Below the pieces are notes generated by a model. The model was not told the origin of the DNA. It was given only the letters and a program-made list of their open reading frames with translations, and did no database searches. From Pseudisothecium myosuroides (Eukaryota; Streptophyta; Bryopsida; Hypnales; Lembophyllaceae), in NCBI GenBank assembly GCA_951799445.1, contig OX637291.1, forward strand, positions 1,800,501 to 1,864,500: 64,000 bases of DNA, written 5' to 3'. Shown in pieces: positions 47,237 to 58,205 of the stretch (position 1 is its first letter; every line of letters starts with the position of its first letter). The translations under genes and the position numbers were made by a program.

Positions 47237-48175
47237 TTAGTCTCCAAAGTTCTATGATTATGTTTTCACCAAAAACTCTCCAAAATTGCCACTTTTAGTA
47301 CAAGTACCAAATTTTTGAAAAAAAAACTTTTTTTGACACATGTAACTATAGGATCTTGTTGTATGCTAACTTGAGAACATGTAGTAAAAATTTCAGAAAT
47401 TTCCACCTTGTGGATTGCAAGATAAAAGCATTCAAATCCATTGAAATCATTTATATGGCCTTGTCCAAAACAGGACAACTGCACTTTACAAACTCACTTT
47501 TCTATGCAAAAATGTCCAAAATGATGGTGCTTCTTTTTTTTTTTCCTAGACAAGTTGGCTATGTGCTTAAAAAATTTCAGATCATATGAAGTTGCAAAAC
47601 ATATAGAAAAAAATAGTAAGTAGAAAAAAGTAGAGAATGATTCAAAATGCAAAATTGTTAAGAATTTAATTATGGAATTGAAAAATGCCAATCAAAATGG
47701 TTGAAATGTTGTAATAAACAATCTACATCCTATGATTTTATTTTTTTCAAAAAATATTGAAAATTGAGTAAGATAAAGGACTTCAAAGTTTATTTTAGAG
47801 TAGAGTATTTATAACTGCCCAGAAACAAAACCTCCTCATAACTTTTGACTCATTGACTGAAATGGAATGATTCAAAGCTTTCCATGTATATATAAATCTT
47901 ATAAACCAATTTCAAATTTTTATTTTGGAAAAAAGTGATTTTTTTGAAATCTGCACCGAACTGCCCAAGTTGAAAAACAAACTACATTGATATTAAGCCA
48001 CAACTTTTGACTCATATTTTCAAATGTCATGAAATTTTGTGCATATGAAAGATATTCTTTGTTCCCACATTCTATTAAAATTTTAGCCTAAAATATGCAA
48101 ATCTCTAGTCACATCATGTACCTGCCCAAAAATTCTATGTTGCTAAAAATAGCAAATTGGTCCTTTAGGGGTTAA
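47237..48175. mobile_element. TTAA-bounded family A element, copy 4
   Basis: The right end is intact: GGTCCTTTAGGGG then TTAA (48172-48175). The left end is diverged (TTAG then TCTCCAAAG, aligning with TTAA then CCCCTAAAG). The body follows the family order, with TTGCCACTTTTAG, AAATTTCAGAAATTTCCACC, CATAACTTTTGACTC and a terminal ACCTGCCCAAAAATTCTAT. Oldest-looking of the complete copies. Confidence 0.65.
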
Positions 48176-48209
48176 GTACATATGGAATGAAGCTAATGAT
48201 GATTGGCAT

Positions 48210-49489
48210 CAAGCAATAGATTTATTATGGACCACAAGATCTTGGAAGACAAACGAGCTCAGAACAAAGCTACTAACCAACATTTCCAAGAAATCCAACC
48301 AAGCCACAACATTAGGAAAAGGACAATGGATTACGTAGGTGGATGAGATATCATGGCCAACACTTGCCTATCACATTGTTAGTGTATAGAAAGGCGGAAT
48401 GATAGCAAATGTATATCGCTCACGGGAACCTAACCCAGCGTTAGAAAAACAATAGATAAGTCTAGTGGAGCTCACCGCACCCCAACTCCAACAAATATGG
48501 GTGCTATACAAGAATAAGAATCAACTACTTGGTTTCAACCCCCCACCCCCGCCATCCCCCAACACCCTCCAACACTTTGATCTGGCTCTACCATCTATGC
48601 AGAGTAGAAGACATGGACTGGGACCCAGACAAATGGCAATGGAGGCTAGCCAAGCAGCAATCTAAAATGCACTTGTTTACTTATAAAATCAAACAAGGCT
48701 ATTTAGATAGGGGGTAGAAAATCCATCAAACCTACCAGATATGAAAGTAGGCTCTAGGCTCTAGGTCACTCGCTTCAAGAACGGAAGAGCATCTACAATA
48801 GTATGTGGCACCCATGGCTCTTGTGGCGGGCCAACACTTTCCTATGGCAATTTCATACAGAGGGGCTTTCTTTGGGTAGGTGGCTCACGATGATGGACAT
48901 TGATGGATCATGTAGACTCTACGTAGCGACTTCCATGGAAATTGCCCCCAACATACCTTCATTGATTGATAGGAAGTAAGAAGGGCGTGGGAGCAATTCA
49001 ACTAACCCACAAGGATTCACAACTTCCTACAGCTCCATTATACTACAACAGACATATTATCTAGAAGGCATTGCCTTTTCAAATAGTGACCTAACAGTTA
49101 GAAGATTCAACAATACATGCAAGGTCACAGAAGAGACACCTTGGGACCTACTACACTGCATGATACTTTGAACTATATGGTACTAGAGATGTAGCAAGGT
49201 TATGAGAAATGAACCATTTCACCTTTGCAAAACATTACATAATGCATGGAGAACAATAATTCAAATTGGCATAGCAGCATGGAGAGGAATATGGAAGTCA
49301 CCACAAATTGCAACCCAAAGAATTGATAAATAATGTAAGGCTACATGGGCCTCTACCTTAGCATTTTGTTCCATCCAAGATTCTTCGGTATGGAATTTCA
49401 TACCTTGCAAGGAATTTCTTCTACATGACTTGACATCAAGACTTTTGACAAAGGCGACCCCCCAATTGATTCTAGTCCATGTGGAAAAA
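48210..49489 (+). pseudogene. Decayed non-LTR (LINE-type) retrotransposon 3' part
   Basis: Broken plus-strand frames: DMDWDPDKWQWRLAKQQSKM (from ~48610), then MWHPWLLWRANTFLWQFHTE with GLSLGRWL (48791-48979), which fits the zinc-binding region at the C-terminus of plant LINE reverse transcriptases (tryptophan/leucine-rich FLW segment). Further on, VMRNEPFHLCKTLHNAWRTI and GIAAWRGIWKSPQ occur near 49200-49310. Stops and frame changes separate the pieces. The reverse-transcriptase catalytic core is not visible. Confidence 0.55.
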
Positions 49490-49720
49490 AATGGGGCTTC
49501 CAGAAGGCCTCTTTCCTTTGCAAACTGAATTCAGCAATGAATAGTGCTGAATAGAATTTTTTTTTTTAAACTTATAAAAAAAATTTGCAATCTGACGTGG
49601 TAAACTGTCTACCACGTCGGATTTCAATAAAAAAAAATTTGGCAAAATTTTTTTTTTCGGTTAATTAAGCAACTGTTTTCACTGTCGGTGTAGAAGTGGA
49701 GGCCTTCCAGAGGCCCCATT
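49490..49720. mobile_element. MITE related to 8971-9286
   Basis: 22-bp terminal inverted repeats beginning AATGGGGC and containing AAGGCCTC, with three mismatches. The interior has GACGTGGTA (49594) and its inverse TACCACGTC (49610), the same inverted core as the element at 8971-9286. It lies directly after the LINE relic. Confidence 0.6.
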
Positions 49721-51529
49721 CTTCTCCTAATGGTGCGGTCGCTCTTAGCAACAAGTTGAATGTCGGCATTGCTATAGTAGCTAGATGTTGAAGGAAACAA
49801 AGAGCGGAAGATAGTAAGAAAAACAAGTGAGGTGCGTGGGTTAAGGGTTGCACATGTGGACAACATTAACTGAGAGTTTCTAGGATTTGTGGTTATGGAA
49901 GCCAAGTATTTAAGGTAAACTACCCCATTCCAAAACAAATGGGAGTAAGTCCATTGAAGGCTAAATTATTTTAGTGGTGTACATTTTAGAACTTGAATAG
50001 GTGTCAAGAAACACCATAGGTTTTGCATTAGGGTCATTGCAAGAAAGACCGGTACTGAAACATTGTCACAAAGCAAGTGCGGAAGCTTCCTTTTGCTATA
50101 ACTGTTGTAGCATGACTCATATGAACTTGAAATTTTTATTGAAGATGCCTCTCTTGAGTTTAATCATATCTCATATTTTTCAGAAATTTTCAAAAATCAT
50201 TTTATATTTAAAAATCATTTCCCCTATTTTGTCGCGTTTTGAGTTTTAAGGGTTTTTAGTACTATGGAGTCCCCAAATTTAATGATTTGGAGATGAAATT
50301 TCTATGGTCTATTCCCATAGTAGGAAGTCATGTTCCTACCAAGGGGCATCAAAAAATATTATATTTTATGTCCTCTACGTCCATGCAAAGAAGGCTCCCT
50401 TGCGCGCGCAATTCTGAATGTTGAAGATGGTTTCAAGATAATTTTTTTGGTGAAATATCTTCAAAATAAAGTCTTTTCAAATGGACAATTTTTAGTTTCT
50501 TTGAAAATTGTTTTTCCTATTTTGTACAAATTAAAACGTCAAACTATGTATTTTCTTCAAAATTTCAGCTCACACGTTTTTGTGAATAACTTTTTACATT
50601 GATTTTTCTTAGGTCTGAAATTTTGGTGATGTGCTATTTCTAGTGTTATACTAATTATCCTTATTTTATTTTATTTAAAAAAATTCATATGCAAAAAGCT
50701 CATAGTATTGGGAGTACTAGCCGAAAACAACCAAAGTGGAACAAAATTAGCCAATCATTCTTGCAACGACCCATTAGCTCCATTTGTATTTGGTTCAGTC
50801 TGATGTTGAAAAATTTGTTGGTTGTTCCCGCAATGGGGTATCTATTCTTTTGGAGTTTCACTTCCAAATTTCAACATGACAATGTAATGTGATGTGTGAG
50901 TGTGGCATTGCCTCACTTTTCACTTTGGAGTGTCAAAGAAATACCTAAATTCTAGTTGTTGTTGTTGTTGTTTGAGGGGGGAACTAGGGTAATTTAAAAG
51001 TGAGCCCTTCACACTTGAAATGCCTTAGCCCTTGAAGGATATTGAAGACCAAAAGTGTCCAACGGATGAATTCATTGTTTACTATAGAAACAAAGAATGC
51101 ACCTATTGGTTCAATAATTGAAGTATGTGTGACTACCTTAGTCATGGGGGCCCACATCCTTCAAGAATTAAGAAGCCCCAAAGTGGTTGATGAATAGTCA
51201 AACTAGGTTTATTTTTATTGAGAAATGAATGATTTTCATCCAAATTTTTTTGGGAAAGTTTTTTGAGTGGGGAATTTGTTTAAAGTAGTACTATGAGCCT
51301 TTCAAGAGAAGGTGAGAATTTTTTTTCCTACGCTTTTGATGGATGAAAAAATTTGTAAACTATTTTGGGCCGTCAATTTGTATTTTATAAACTTTACTAC
51401 CTCATTAGGGGTCTAGGATTCAAATTAAGAATTCAAATTTTTAAAATTTCATCATTTGTTGTAATTACTTGCTACAACAATTTGACATCTTAAATATAAT
51501 TATCACGTCGTTGGAGAGGGAAAAAAATC
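49721..51529. other. Intergenic DNA with old repeats
   Basis: About 50370-50470 resembles the first bases of the window, and 51010-51170 resembles 12330-12476. No gene is supported. Confidence 0.35.
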
Positions 51530-52220
51530 TACAAAAACTTGAAATGAAATTTTAAAATTTTCTTTTCTAATAGATCTTATTTTCTTCTACATGGGAGGCT
51601 TTGATTCATTCCATTTGGATTAATGATGTGAAAGTTATGAACAATCTTGTTTTTCAAGCAATCTAAGCATCTTCTTGAAAAATAACTTATAGGATTCATT
51701 TCTAAATGCAATTCAAACAATTTTTCAAAAAAATTGTTTGATAAGGTTAAATTTGCTTGCTAGAACAATCTTAATGTTGGAATTATTGTGTTTCAATCCC
51801 ATCTTAGAGCTATTAACAATTTAGTTTTTATTTCAATCTTGGACCTACTTCTACTTGATAATTTTTTAAAGAATAATAATCAAGTAGGGTTTTTTTGAAA
51901 AAAAATTCCTAGAGTTTCTACTCAATTCTTCAACAATTTAAAAAAAAAATTCAAAGTCCAGTGCAAATTTTTTCCACAAATGGCGGTCAAAGTCATGTGG
52001 TATTGCTTACCAAAGTTCAAATTTTTTTTTCCAACTTTGAATGCTAATATCTTCCAACTTGTAAGGTCAAACTTCATAAAAATTTTACCACATGATCTCA
52101 GACAAGTAAAGTACAAGATCCTATGGTTAAATTCTAAAAAAAGTTGCTTTCTTGTGTGAACGCAACAAAAATGGCAATTTTGAGTGTTTTTGACAAAAAA
52201 ATGGTCTTCAAGGGATTAAG
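51530..52220. mobile_element. TTAA-bounded family A element, copy 5 (inverted, truncated)
   Basis: Runs in the orientation of copy 3. Shared words are GGCTTTGATTCATT, CATTTGGAT, AAGCATCTTCTTGAAAAA, GGATTCATTTCT and TTTGAGTGTTTTTG; it ends near GTCTTCAAGGGATTAAG, a decayed terminus. The opposite terminus was not found. Confidence 0.55.
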
Positions 52221-52253
52221 AAGTGACATGAAATTTTTGAGCAATGTTATTTA

Positions 52254-52691
52254 GGGGCACTTCACACTATGGCCGTTCAAGTTGAGAAACTGTGGGTTTG
52301 AATGGCCAAACTTTCTTGAGAGTCTAAATAAATGAGCAATAAATAGGCAATAAAATATAGGAATCGGAACCTTCCGCCGATCATAGTGTGAAGCCTCCAA
52401 AGGCGAATTCAAAAGTCCAAACCCTTGGCAATTAACTTCCATGGCCTCTCAATTTGGATGGCCATAGTGTGAAGCCTCTCAAGGCCAAGCCCGAAGTCCA
52501 AACCCATACCAATCTAATGGTTGAGATTTTTTTTATTTTTTATTAAATGAACTCCTATGGCCTCTTTGACCATAGTTTGATTCAAACTTCCTTTGAGAGT
52601 CCATCGTCATGTAGGCAATTTATTGTCATATAGGTAGTTGGAGGGCGATACCCACAGTCTCTCAACCTTTGGCTATAGTGTAAAGTGCCCC
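52254..52691. mobile_element. Harbinger/Tourist-like MITE with TTA target duplication
   Basis: GGGGCACTTCACACTATGGCC at the left versus GGGGCACTTTACACTATAGCC (reverse-complemented right end), flanked by TTA on both sides (52251-52253 and 52692-52694). A G-rich terminus with a TTA duplication fits PIF/Harbinger. The interior repeats the word CATAGTGTGAAGCCTC twice. 438 bp, no transposase. Confidence 0.75.
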
Positions 52692-53582
52692 TTATATACA
52701 ACACTTTTTAATTACACAACCTTCAAGAACAAGTGGATTTCTATTAGCACTCTCATGCATGTTCACAGCTTTGAAATGTTGTCCAATCTAATGTGTACAC
52801 AAAATGACAGACTTTTAGGGCACACAAAAAATGAACAATTTATTACACAGTTTGTCATTTGAGAGTGTTGAAAGAGTGGTCGGAACAAATTTATGCCATA
52901 TCGACGGAATTATGCAAACTTACAGGTATGATTGTGTAACGTGAAAGCAATGGTAAATTGACTTGAAGAGCTCTCACTTGCTCAAATGGAGCTAAACTTT
53001 GCAAAACAAGGTGGCAATTTGCTTTTTCAAGCTAATTTAGAGGGTGCTCAACAAAGGTTCTCTGAATGTCATGAACATTAATTTGTCTATTGATCACATG
53101 CTGAGATCTCGCAAAAAAGGAAGCACGAGCAATAACATATCAGAAAAACGAGCATGTTATACACTCTGCTCTCTATATTTCTGCGTTCTAAAACCTCGGG
53201 TGAATCTGCCAGGAAAAAACACACGTGCAAAACACTTAAACGAACTAAAATACATGCCTAAATTTCATGAATTAAAATTTACAATTATACGACTGTCACA
53301 GAGTACAGTAGGTTGCAGATTGTTACATGCAGCAGCATTTATCTAACACCCGGTTACCAGGCAAATCAGTCCGACCTCTCATCATCCGAGACAGAGATAT
53401 GGTCTCCCGAAAGCGACTGTCTGCATTAGACTCCGAATGTTTTGGTACATACAAGACCATGTAAGATGCCAATGACTATATCAGCACATGAAAATCCTGA
53501 CGAAAATAATACTGACAACTAATACAGGACTACAGCAGAAGAAAAAGCAGGTGGAAGCTGGCACACAGGGCTTCCGAGGGAA
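52692..53582. other. Intergenic DNA, 3' flank of FBN6
   Basis: No gene seen. The last few hundred bases should contain the FBN6 3' UTR. Confidence 0.35.
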
Positions 53583-55234
53583 TTAGCTGGCGGCTGCTGG
53601 AGTCCAATCGTAAGGCGCTCGATCCACCACAAGGTAATCCCCGCGGATGTCCTTCGCCACCCGAATGCTCTCGTCCAGATATATCGACTCAAACCTGCAG
53701 CACAGCCACATTCACATTAGTAAGTAACTACACCTAAAATTGTTAAAAAAATCATTTGAGAACGGTTCATATTATTAAGATTTTGATGGAACTTCTCGGG
53801 AGTCAAAAGGAGTCTAGATCTTTTAGCAATCAATTATTGGACATTGTATGAATAAGCTATGAACGTTCAAAGAGTTGAAAACAGGTGTATCCAAAATCGA
53901 CCTAAGGGTCCCATGAATAGAGGCTGTACATAGTAGTCAAGAATCTGAATTCTGTGTAAAGATTCCATTCAACACCATAACCTAATACCAAATGAGTAGA
54001 CGACGACTTAACTTACCAGCCTTTTCCAAAAGGCGGAACTGCAAACCTCCGTCCGTTCACGAAGAGTGCTGCACTGATGAACCTGCCATTGTGGCCCAAT
54101 CCACGCTGGGATCCATTAATGTACATATGAATACAGTCCCAGATGTCTTGCTAACGCCACACATGGACGCTGAATCATGTTGCACTTTGCATCCAGGAGC
54201 AGGAAGCAAGCAAGGCCGGCGAAGTGCACCTGAAATTCACACGCTGGGAGGACACGACCTCAATCGTCGAGTCCACCACAAAGGAGCCGGAGGGTGGAAA
54301 TGTAATGACATTGTTTAGGGTTCCTCTCAGCACATCAATCACCTGCGAAGGCACAACAATAACAACGATAAGAATAGTGCTAACACTACGGAGTATCTCA
54401 TTCTCGATACTACGTCTTCCTCAGCTAACCCCACAAGAAATCACAGCACGCCAATTTCTGAATGCGTCAATCTAAACGAGTCGGAGGGTGGAAATGCCAC
54501 GACATTGTACAGGGTTCCCATCTACACGTTGATCATAGGCGGAGGAACAACAATAACAGCGATAATAACACTACTAAAACTAACGAGTATCCCATTCTCG
54601 TAACGAGAGATGATAGCACGCCAATTCCTTAATGCCTCAACCATGAGCACACAAAACAGTAAATTAGGTTAGACTCGCTGTTGCTGCAGTTTGCGTGGCA
54701 GGGAGATTGGAGCATTGACAAGGAGTCGAAGCATTGACAAGAAGTCGAAGCATTGATAGGAATTGAAGGATTGATAGGAGTTGAAGCACTGATAGGAATT
54801 GCAGGATTGATAGGAGCAGAAGCAATTGTTAGGAATTGCAGAAGGAATTGTAAGCCCACCTGCAAAATGTCACCCGCTTGAGTGCCCAACAGTGGCGCTT
54901 TTTCCACGATGAACAACTGTTCTTTCTCCGTGGTCCACAGCATCCGCCAAGTGCCGCTCAACCTCGCGTCCGTGGTGGTCTGCTCGCTGCACTCCACTCC
55001 CAGCGCCTCGATGGCCTTGACAATCTGCGCCCGCTTGCTGCCCTGTTGCTGCGTCTTCAGGCCGCGCTCTTCCGTCGCGATGAGACCCAGTAAGTCGTCG
55101 CGGGCCAGCCTGGTTTGAGCCTGGCGCGACTCAGAAGAAGAACTACTGCGGCAGACAGTGAGGGTGGAAAGTTTCTGTTTCATGGCAGGTGGGCGGCACA
55201 AGAGCTCGGCACAGCATGAAGTAGCGAGTGCCAT
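53583..55234 (-). CDS. FBN6: Plastid-lipid-associated protein / fibrillin, FBN6 type, four exons
   Basis: Exons (minus order): 54860-55234, 54230-54342, 54017-54082, 53583-53694, joining in frame to 221 residues. The N-terminal ~45 residues are Ser/Arg/Cys-rich, as in a chloroplast transit peptide. The PAP_fibrillin domain is unmistakable: SGTWRMLWTTEKEQLFIVEK, GTQAGDILQVIDV, NNVITFPPSGSFVVDS, QRVNFRF, VPPFGKGWFESIYLD and the terminal IRVAKDIRGDYLVVDRAPY. The order and the DIRGDYL-VDRAPY ending match Arabidopsis FBN6 (At5g19940). Fibrillins are lipocalin-like lipid-binding proteins of thylakoids and plastoglobules; FBN6 has been linked to high-light and redox acclimation. The ATG at 55234 fits the family length (~220-240). 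All introns are GT-AG. Intron 1 carries a decayed copy of exon 2 and a minisatellite. Confidence 0.95.
54480..54645 (-). pseudogene. Decayed duplicate of FBN6 exon 2 inside FBN6 intron 1
   Basis: GGAGGGTGGAAATG, ACATTGT, AGGGTTCC, GGAACAACAATAAC and GAGTATC-CATTCTCG recur in the same order as 54285-54410, which spans exon 2's 5' part and the adjoining intron. In the copy the acceptor CAG is lost and the frame has a TAG (reading as INV-stop-MGTLYNVVAFPPS), so it should not be spliced in. The duplication unit is ~195 bp. Confidence 0.75.
54716..54855. repeat. Minisatellite in FBN6 intron 1
   Basis: Repeated units of about 18 bases of the form GAAGCATTGATAGGAATT, with variants GGATTGATAGGAGTT and GCATTGACAAGAAGT. 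Seven or so units lie close to the donor of intron 1. Confidence 0.75.
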
Positions 55235-55537
55235 AGCTATGAACGACGGGAGAGTTGTGAGTCTCTGGCTCTCTGCAGAACAAAATTAGGGTTTTGTTTT
55301 TCGAGCGATTCCTAGGGGGGTGCTGATGTTGATTGGGTTCCTATGACTTCTTTGCCACATTCTGCTCCGCTTGGTCCTTTACCACCATGCCTGGCTCACT
55401 TGTTCCAGATCCAAGCCCTTCGCTTTTCTGCTCCGCAATTAGGACTTCCTCCTCCCACTAGCCAGATCAAACATCATGTTTGTTTTCAGTCAATTTCTTG
55501 CTTACATGACAAGACTAACTTACATCCTAGGCGAGTG
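55235..55537. promoter_or_regulatory. 5' flank of FBN6
   Basis: Short interval presumed to hold the FBN6 promoter and 5' UTR. No specific element assigned. Confidence 0.35.
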
Positions 55538-55633
55538 ATGCACGGATGGTTGCAACGCACTTTGAGTGGAGGATTCTGGGAAGCTGGACTTTCGAAGTGG
55601 CGTAGGCGGGCAGTACCGGATGAGTGGTGGTAG
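55538..55633 (+). pseudogene. Fragment resembling the AsnO-like oxygenase C-terminus
   Basis: The plus-strand frame ends GWLQRTLSGGFWEAGLSKWR then RRAVPDEWW and a stop. The intact gene at 43419-45542 has DRWLQRTYVNSGGFWEAGIL then KWPSR. The match over ~22 residues has one short gap (YVN). It is preceded by a CTAG-type acceptor-like site, but no upstream catalytic exons are visible. Taken as a truncated paralogue or captured 3' piece. Confidence 0.6.
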
Positions 55634-55672
55634 GCTTTCTCGATGTCGTAGGGATTGATTGTCTAAGGGCAT

Positions 55673-56045
55673 CCCCACAGCGGGGCGCCAATGGGCGTTG
55701 GACACGGTGACTGAGGAGCCCGGAAAGAATTGTTTCCCCACACCATGCACGTCAAGGGAAAAATAATGGCTGGCCATGTCAAGTTTTGAAGAGTGCACTG
55801 GAAAATGAAGAGACGCTATGAGTTTTATATGTCCTTTTGACTCACATTTTAAGGTAAGAACTATATCTTTCATTTGACTACATAGTGTGATTGGGTTGAA
55901 TTTCAGGGTCCCACTATTGGCGTGCTCACTTCCTCGTGTTGTTGTGGGGCACATCAAGACCACACTAGTTGAGACTATGTTGATACCACGCCAAAGGCAG
56001 TTTTGGTGTCCTTCTCTGGTGCTCTTGGAATAGGGATGCTCTAAG
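55673..56045. mobile_element. MITE with (A)GRGCATCCC termini
   Basis: TAAGGGCATCCC at the left; the right end, reverse-complemented, is TTAGAGCATCCC. It contains GCACGTCAAG and TAATGGCTGGCCATGTCAAG, as at 14044-14200. It begins ~40 bp after the AsnO-like fragment. Confidence 0.6.
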
Positions 56046-56953
56046 GCTACGTTCCCACTTGGTGTTTGTAAAGTCTGTGTCTTAAAAGATAAGACCTTCG
56101 TATAAGGAATAGGTAATAATCTTTTTTTATGAGAGCTCAAGTTTGGAACTACTGTACTTGTTTTTGATCTTCTAAGTTGTTTACAGTTCATACGTGGCTC
56201 GTATTTCCACCAACTCTATGACGTGGGAAGTGGGAGTTGTAATTCTACCAACAACTCTAGGTTTATATTGGAATTTGTGTGTGAGGGCATTCTTGATCGT
56301 TTGAGTGATTTTTGCAAGCGTTTTTTTTCTTTCTTTGTGAAGTTTTGTCGCTAATCCGTTAGGTTTTGCAACAACTTGGTTTGGCATGAATTCAATCTTG
56401 ATTAGCAAGTTTTGCAAGGCTCGAGGAGCTTAAGTTGTGCAAGTTTCAGTCTGCAAAGTTCTCCAAGGCGTTAAGAGCTTCAATTGCAGAAGTTTCAATC
56501 GGTAAAGTTCGACTTGCAAGTTGGGAGGAGCTTCAATTGTACAAGTCGTAATTGGCAAGTTCTGCAAGGTGTAAGTTATGCAAAAGTGAAGCAATATACC
56601 AGATATTGTAACAATGGCAGTTTTAGTTAATGGACACAAAAAAAAACAATACATAACATCGCACAAATTCATCAAAAATCATGGGGCAAGCCTATAGGAT
56701 GAACCCTATAATCGCATACAAGGCAAAATTGGCCATGGCCAATCCTTTCTCAAGCGTTGAAATTAGATAAAGGTACATTCATGGTTGCTTTTCTTTTGCT
56801 CATTTTGGTATGAAAAGAGTATGTATACGGTATATGTATATGACAAAATTAGCCCTTGAGGCAAAATCAGCACTTGAAGCACATTCTGCCAATAAAAAAA
56901 AGTCATGTAAAAACTCTCAAATGTACCTTACTTGATTTTAACTTACTACTGAG
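56046..56953. other. Intergenic DNA, degenerate internal repeats
   Basis: At 56400-56590 several units of the form GCAAG-TT-CAATT-CAAGTT occur (repeated AGCTTCAATTG, AAGTTTC, GGCAAGTT). No gene supported. Confidence 0.4.
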
Positions 56954-57194
56954 AGCATCACTACCAATTTTGTAAAATTGGACCACGGTATGAAGAAGTG
57001 GCAAGGCACTCAAGTGTAATATTGCTTGCTATAAAGGCCCTGGGTTGCCAAGCAAATGTAGAAGTGATGGGAAGAACGGCACAACTTTTAATGTGACATG
57101 GTGCTCATGCAAAGCCATTTTTGCTTGCACAGAAGTGGCAAGTCTAAAATGGCATTGCTGAAGCTTGGTAGCAAGATTGGTTGTGATGCTTTGA
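56954..57194. mobile_element. MITE with RAGCATCACWACCAAT termini
   Basis: GAGCATCACTACCAAT at the left; the right end, reverse-complemented, is AAGCATCACAACCAAT. ~240 bp, non-coding. Confidence 0.6.
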
Positions 57195-58205
57195 TAAGTT
57201 CGTCTATAGTAGTGGCATCATTTAGAATGTAATTTACGTGGTGTGTACTATGTGGCCTGTATCACAATTTCATATATATATATTTAATTTTTTTTTAAAT
57301 TTGAATACAATTTCATATATTCATCCACTCAATTTTTCATTAATCCATTTTTAGCCAATCCTAATTATGATATCCAAACATTTTCTCAGTGAAATCTCAA
57401 AACTTCTTGATACTTTTTTGGTGCCATTGTATTGCAACGATACTTGATTTAGTCCATCATATAAAATTCAAATTGTGTCACGATTTCATCCATCACAATT
57501 TTTCATTTGCACTAATTTTCGTTCATCTATTTTTGATAAATACTAATGGCATCTTGAAGACTTGTCAATGAACCCTTGCATCATGATTAAACTTTTTGTG
57601 TGTCGTTGCATTGCAACACGCTCCATTCTAGTGTTGATTATGTATGTGTAGGATGAAGAATAACAAGTTGCATGATCATGTAAAAACAACAATACAACAC
57701 TATCAGATTACAAGCTTTTGCCTCCTCATCCATAGTGCTGAAATTTCAGAGGGTAAAGCAAATAACGAGAAAGAATGAGGAAGAAAGAAGAGCAGGACTC
57801 AATCTTCAGAAAACTGATCATATATAGAACCTTGATACAATGGGACTCCACAACAATGGAACACCACGAAGAAACGACAATCTTTGCTGCCACTTAGAAC
57901 TAAGAACATCGCTATCCAAGGAAGAGCTTCAAGCAGTTTTCGTCGAATGAGAGGAGCACAAATAGAGAGAGTTTGTACAAGTGTTATTAGTGCCTTTTCA
58001 CACTGCTATGTATTTAAAGCTCTGTGCCAAGCAAAAGCTCTTGAAAATAGTTCCAGAGGGAGGGACGCAGCTGTACAAGTCTCTCTCCCTTCCAAAACGT
58101 AGCGCAGATCGGGATTTGTCCGCAGTTGCACCACAGTCAACGCCAAGTTTTATGTCTGTACATGGCCCCTCCCTTTCTTTTGTACAGAGCCCGGTACAAA
58201 ACTTA
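57195..58205. other. Intergenic DNA, 3' flank of the LRR gene
   Basis: AT-rich, no gene seen. The final part should include the LRR gene's 3' UTR. Confidence 0.35.
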
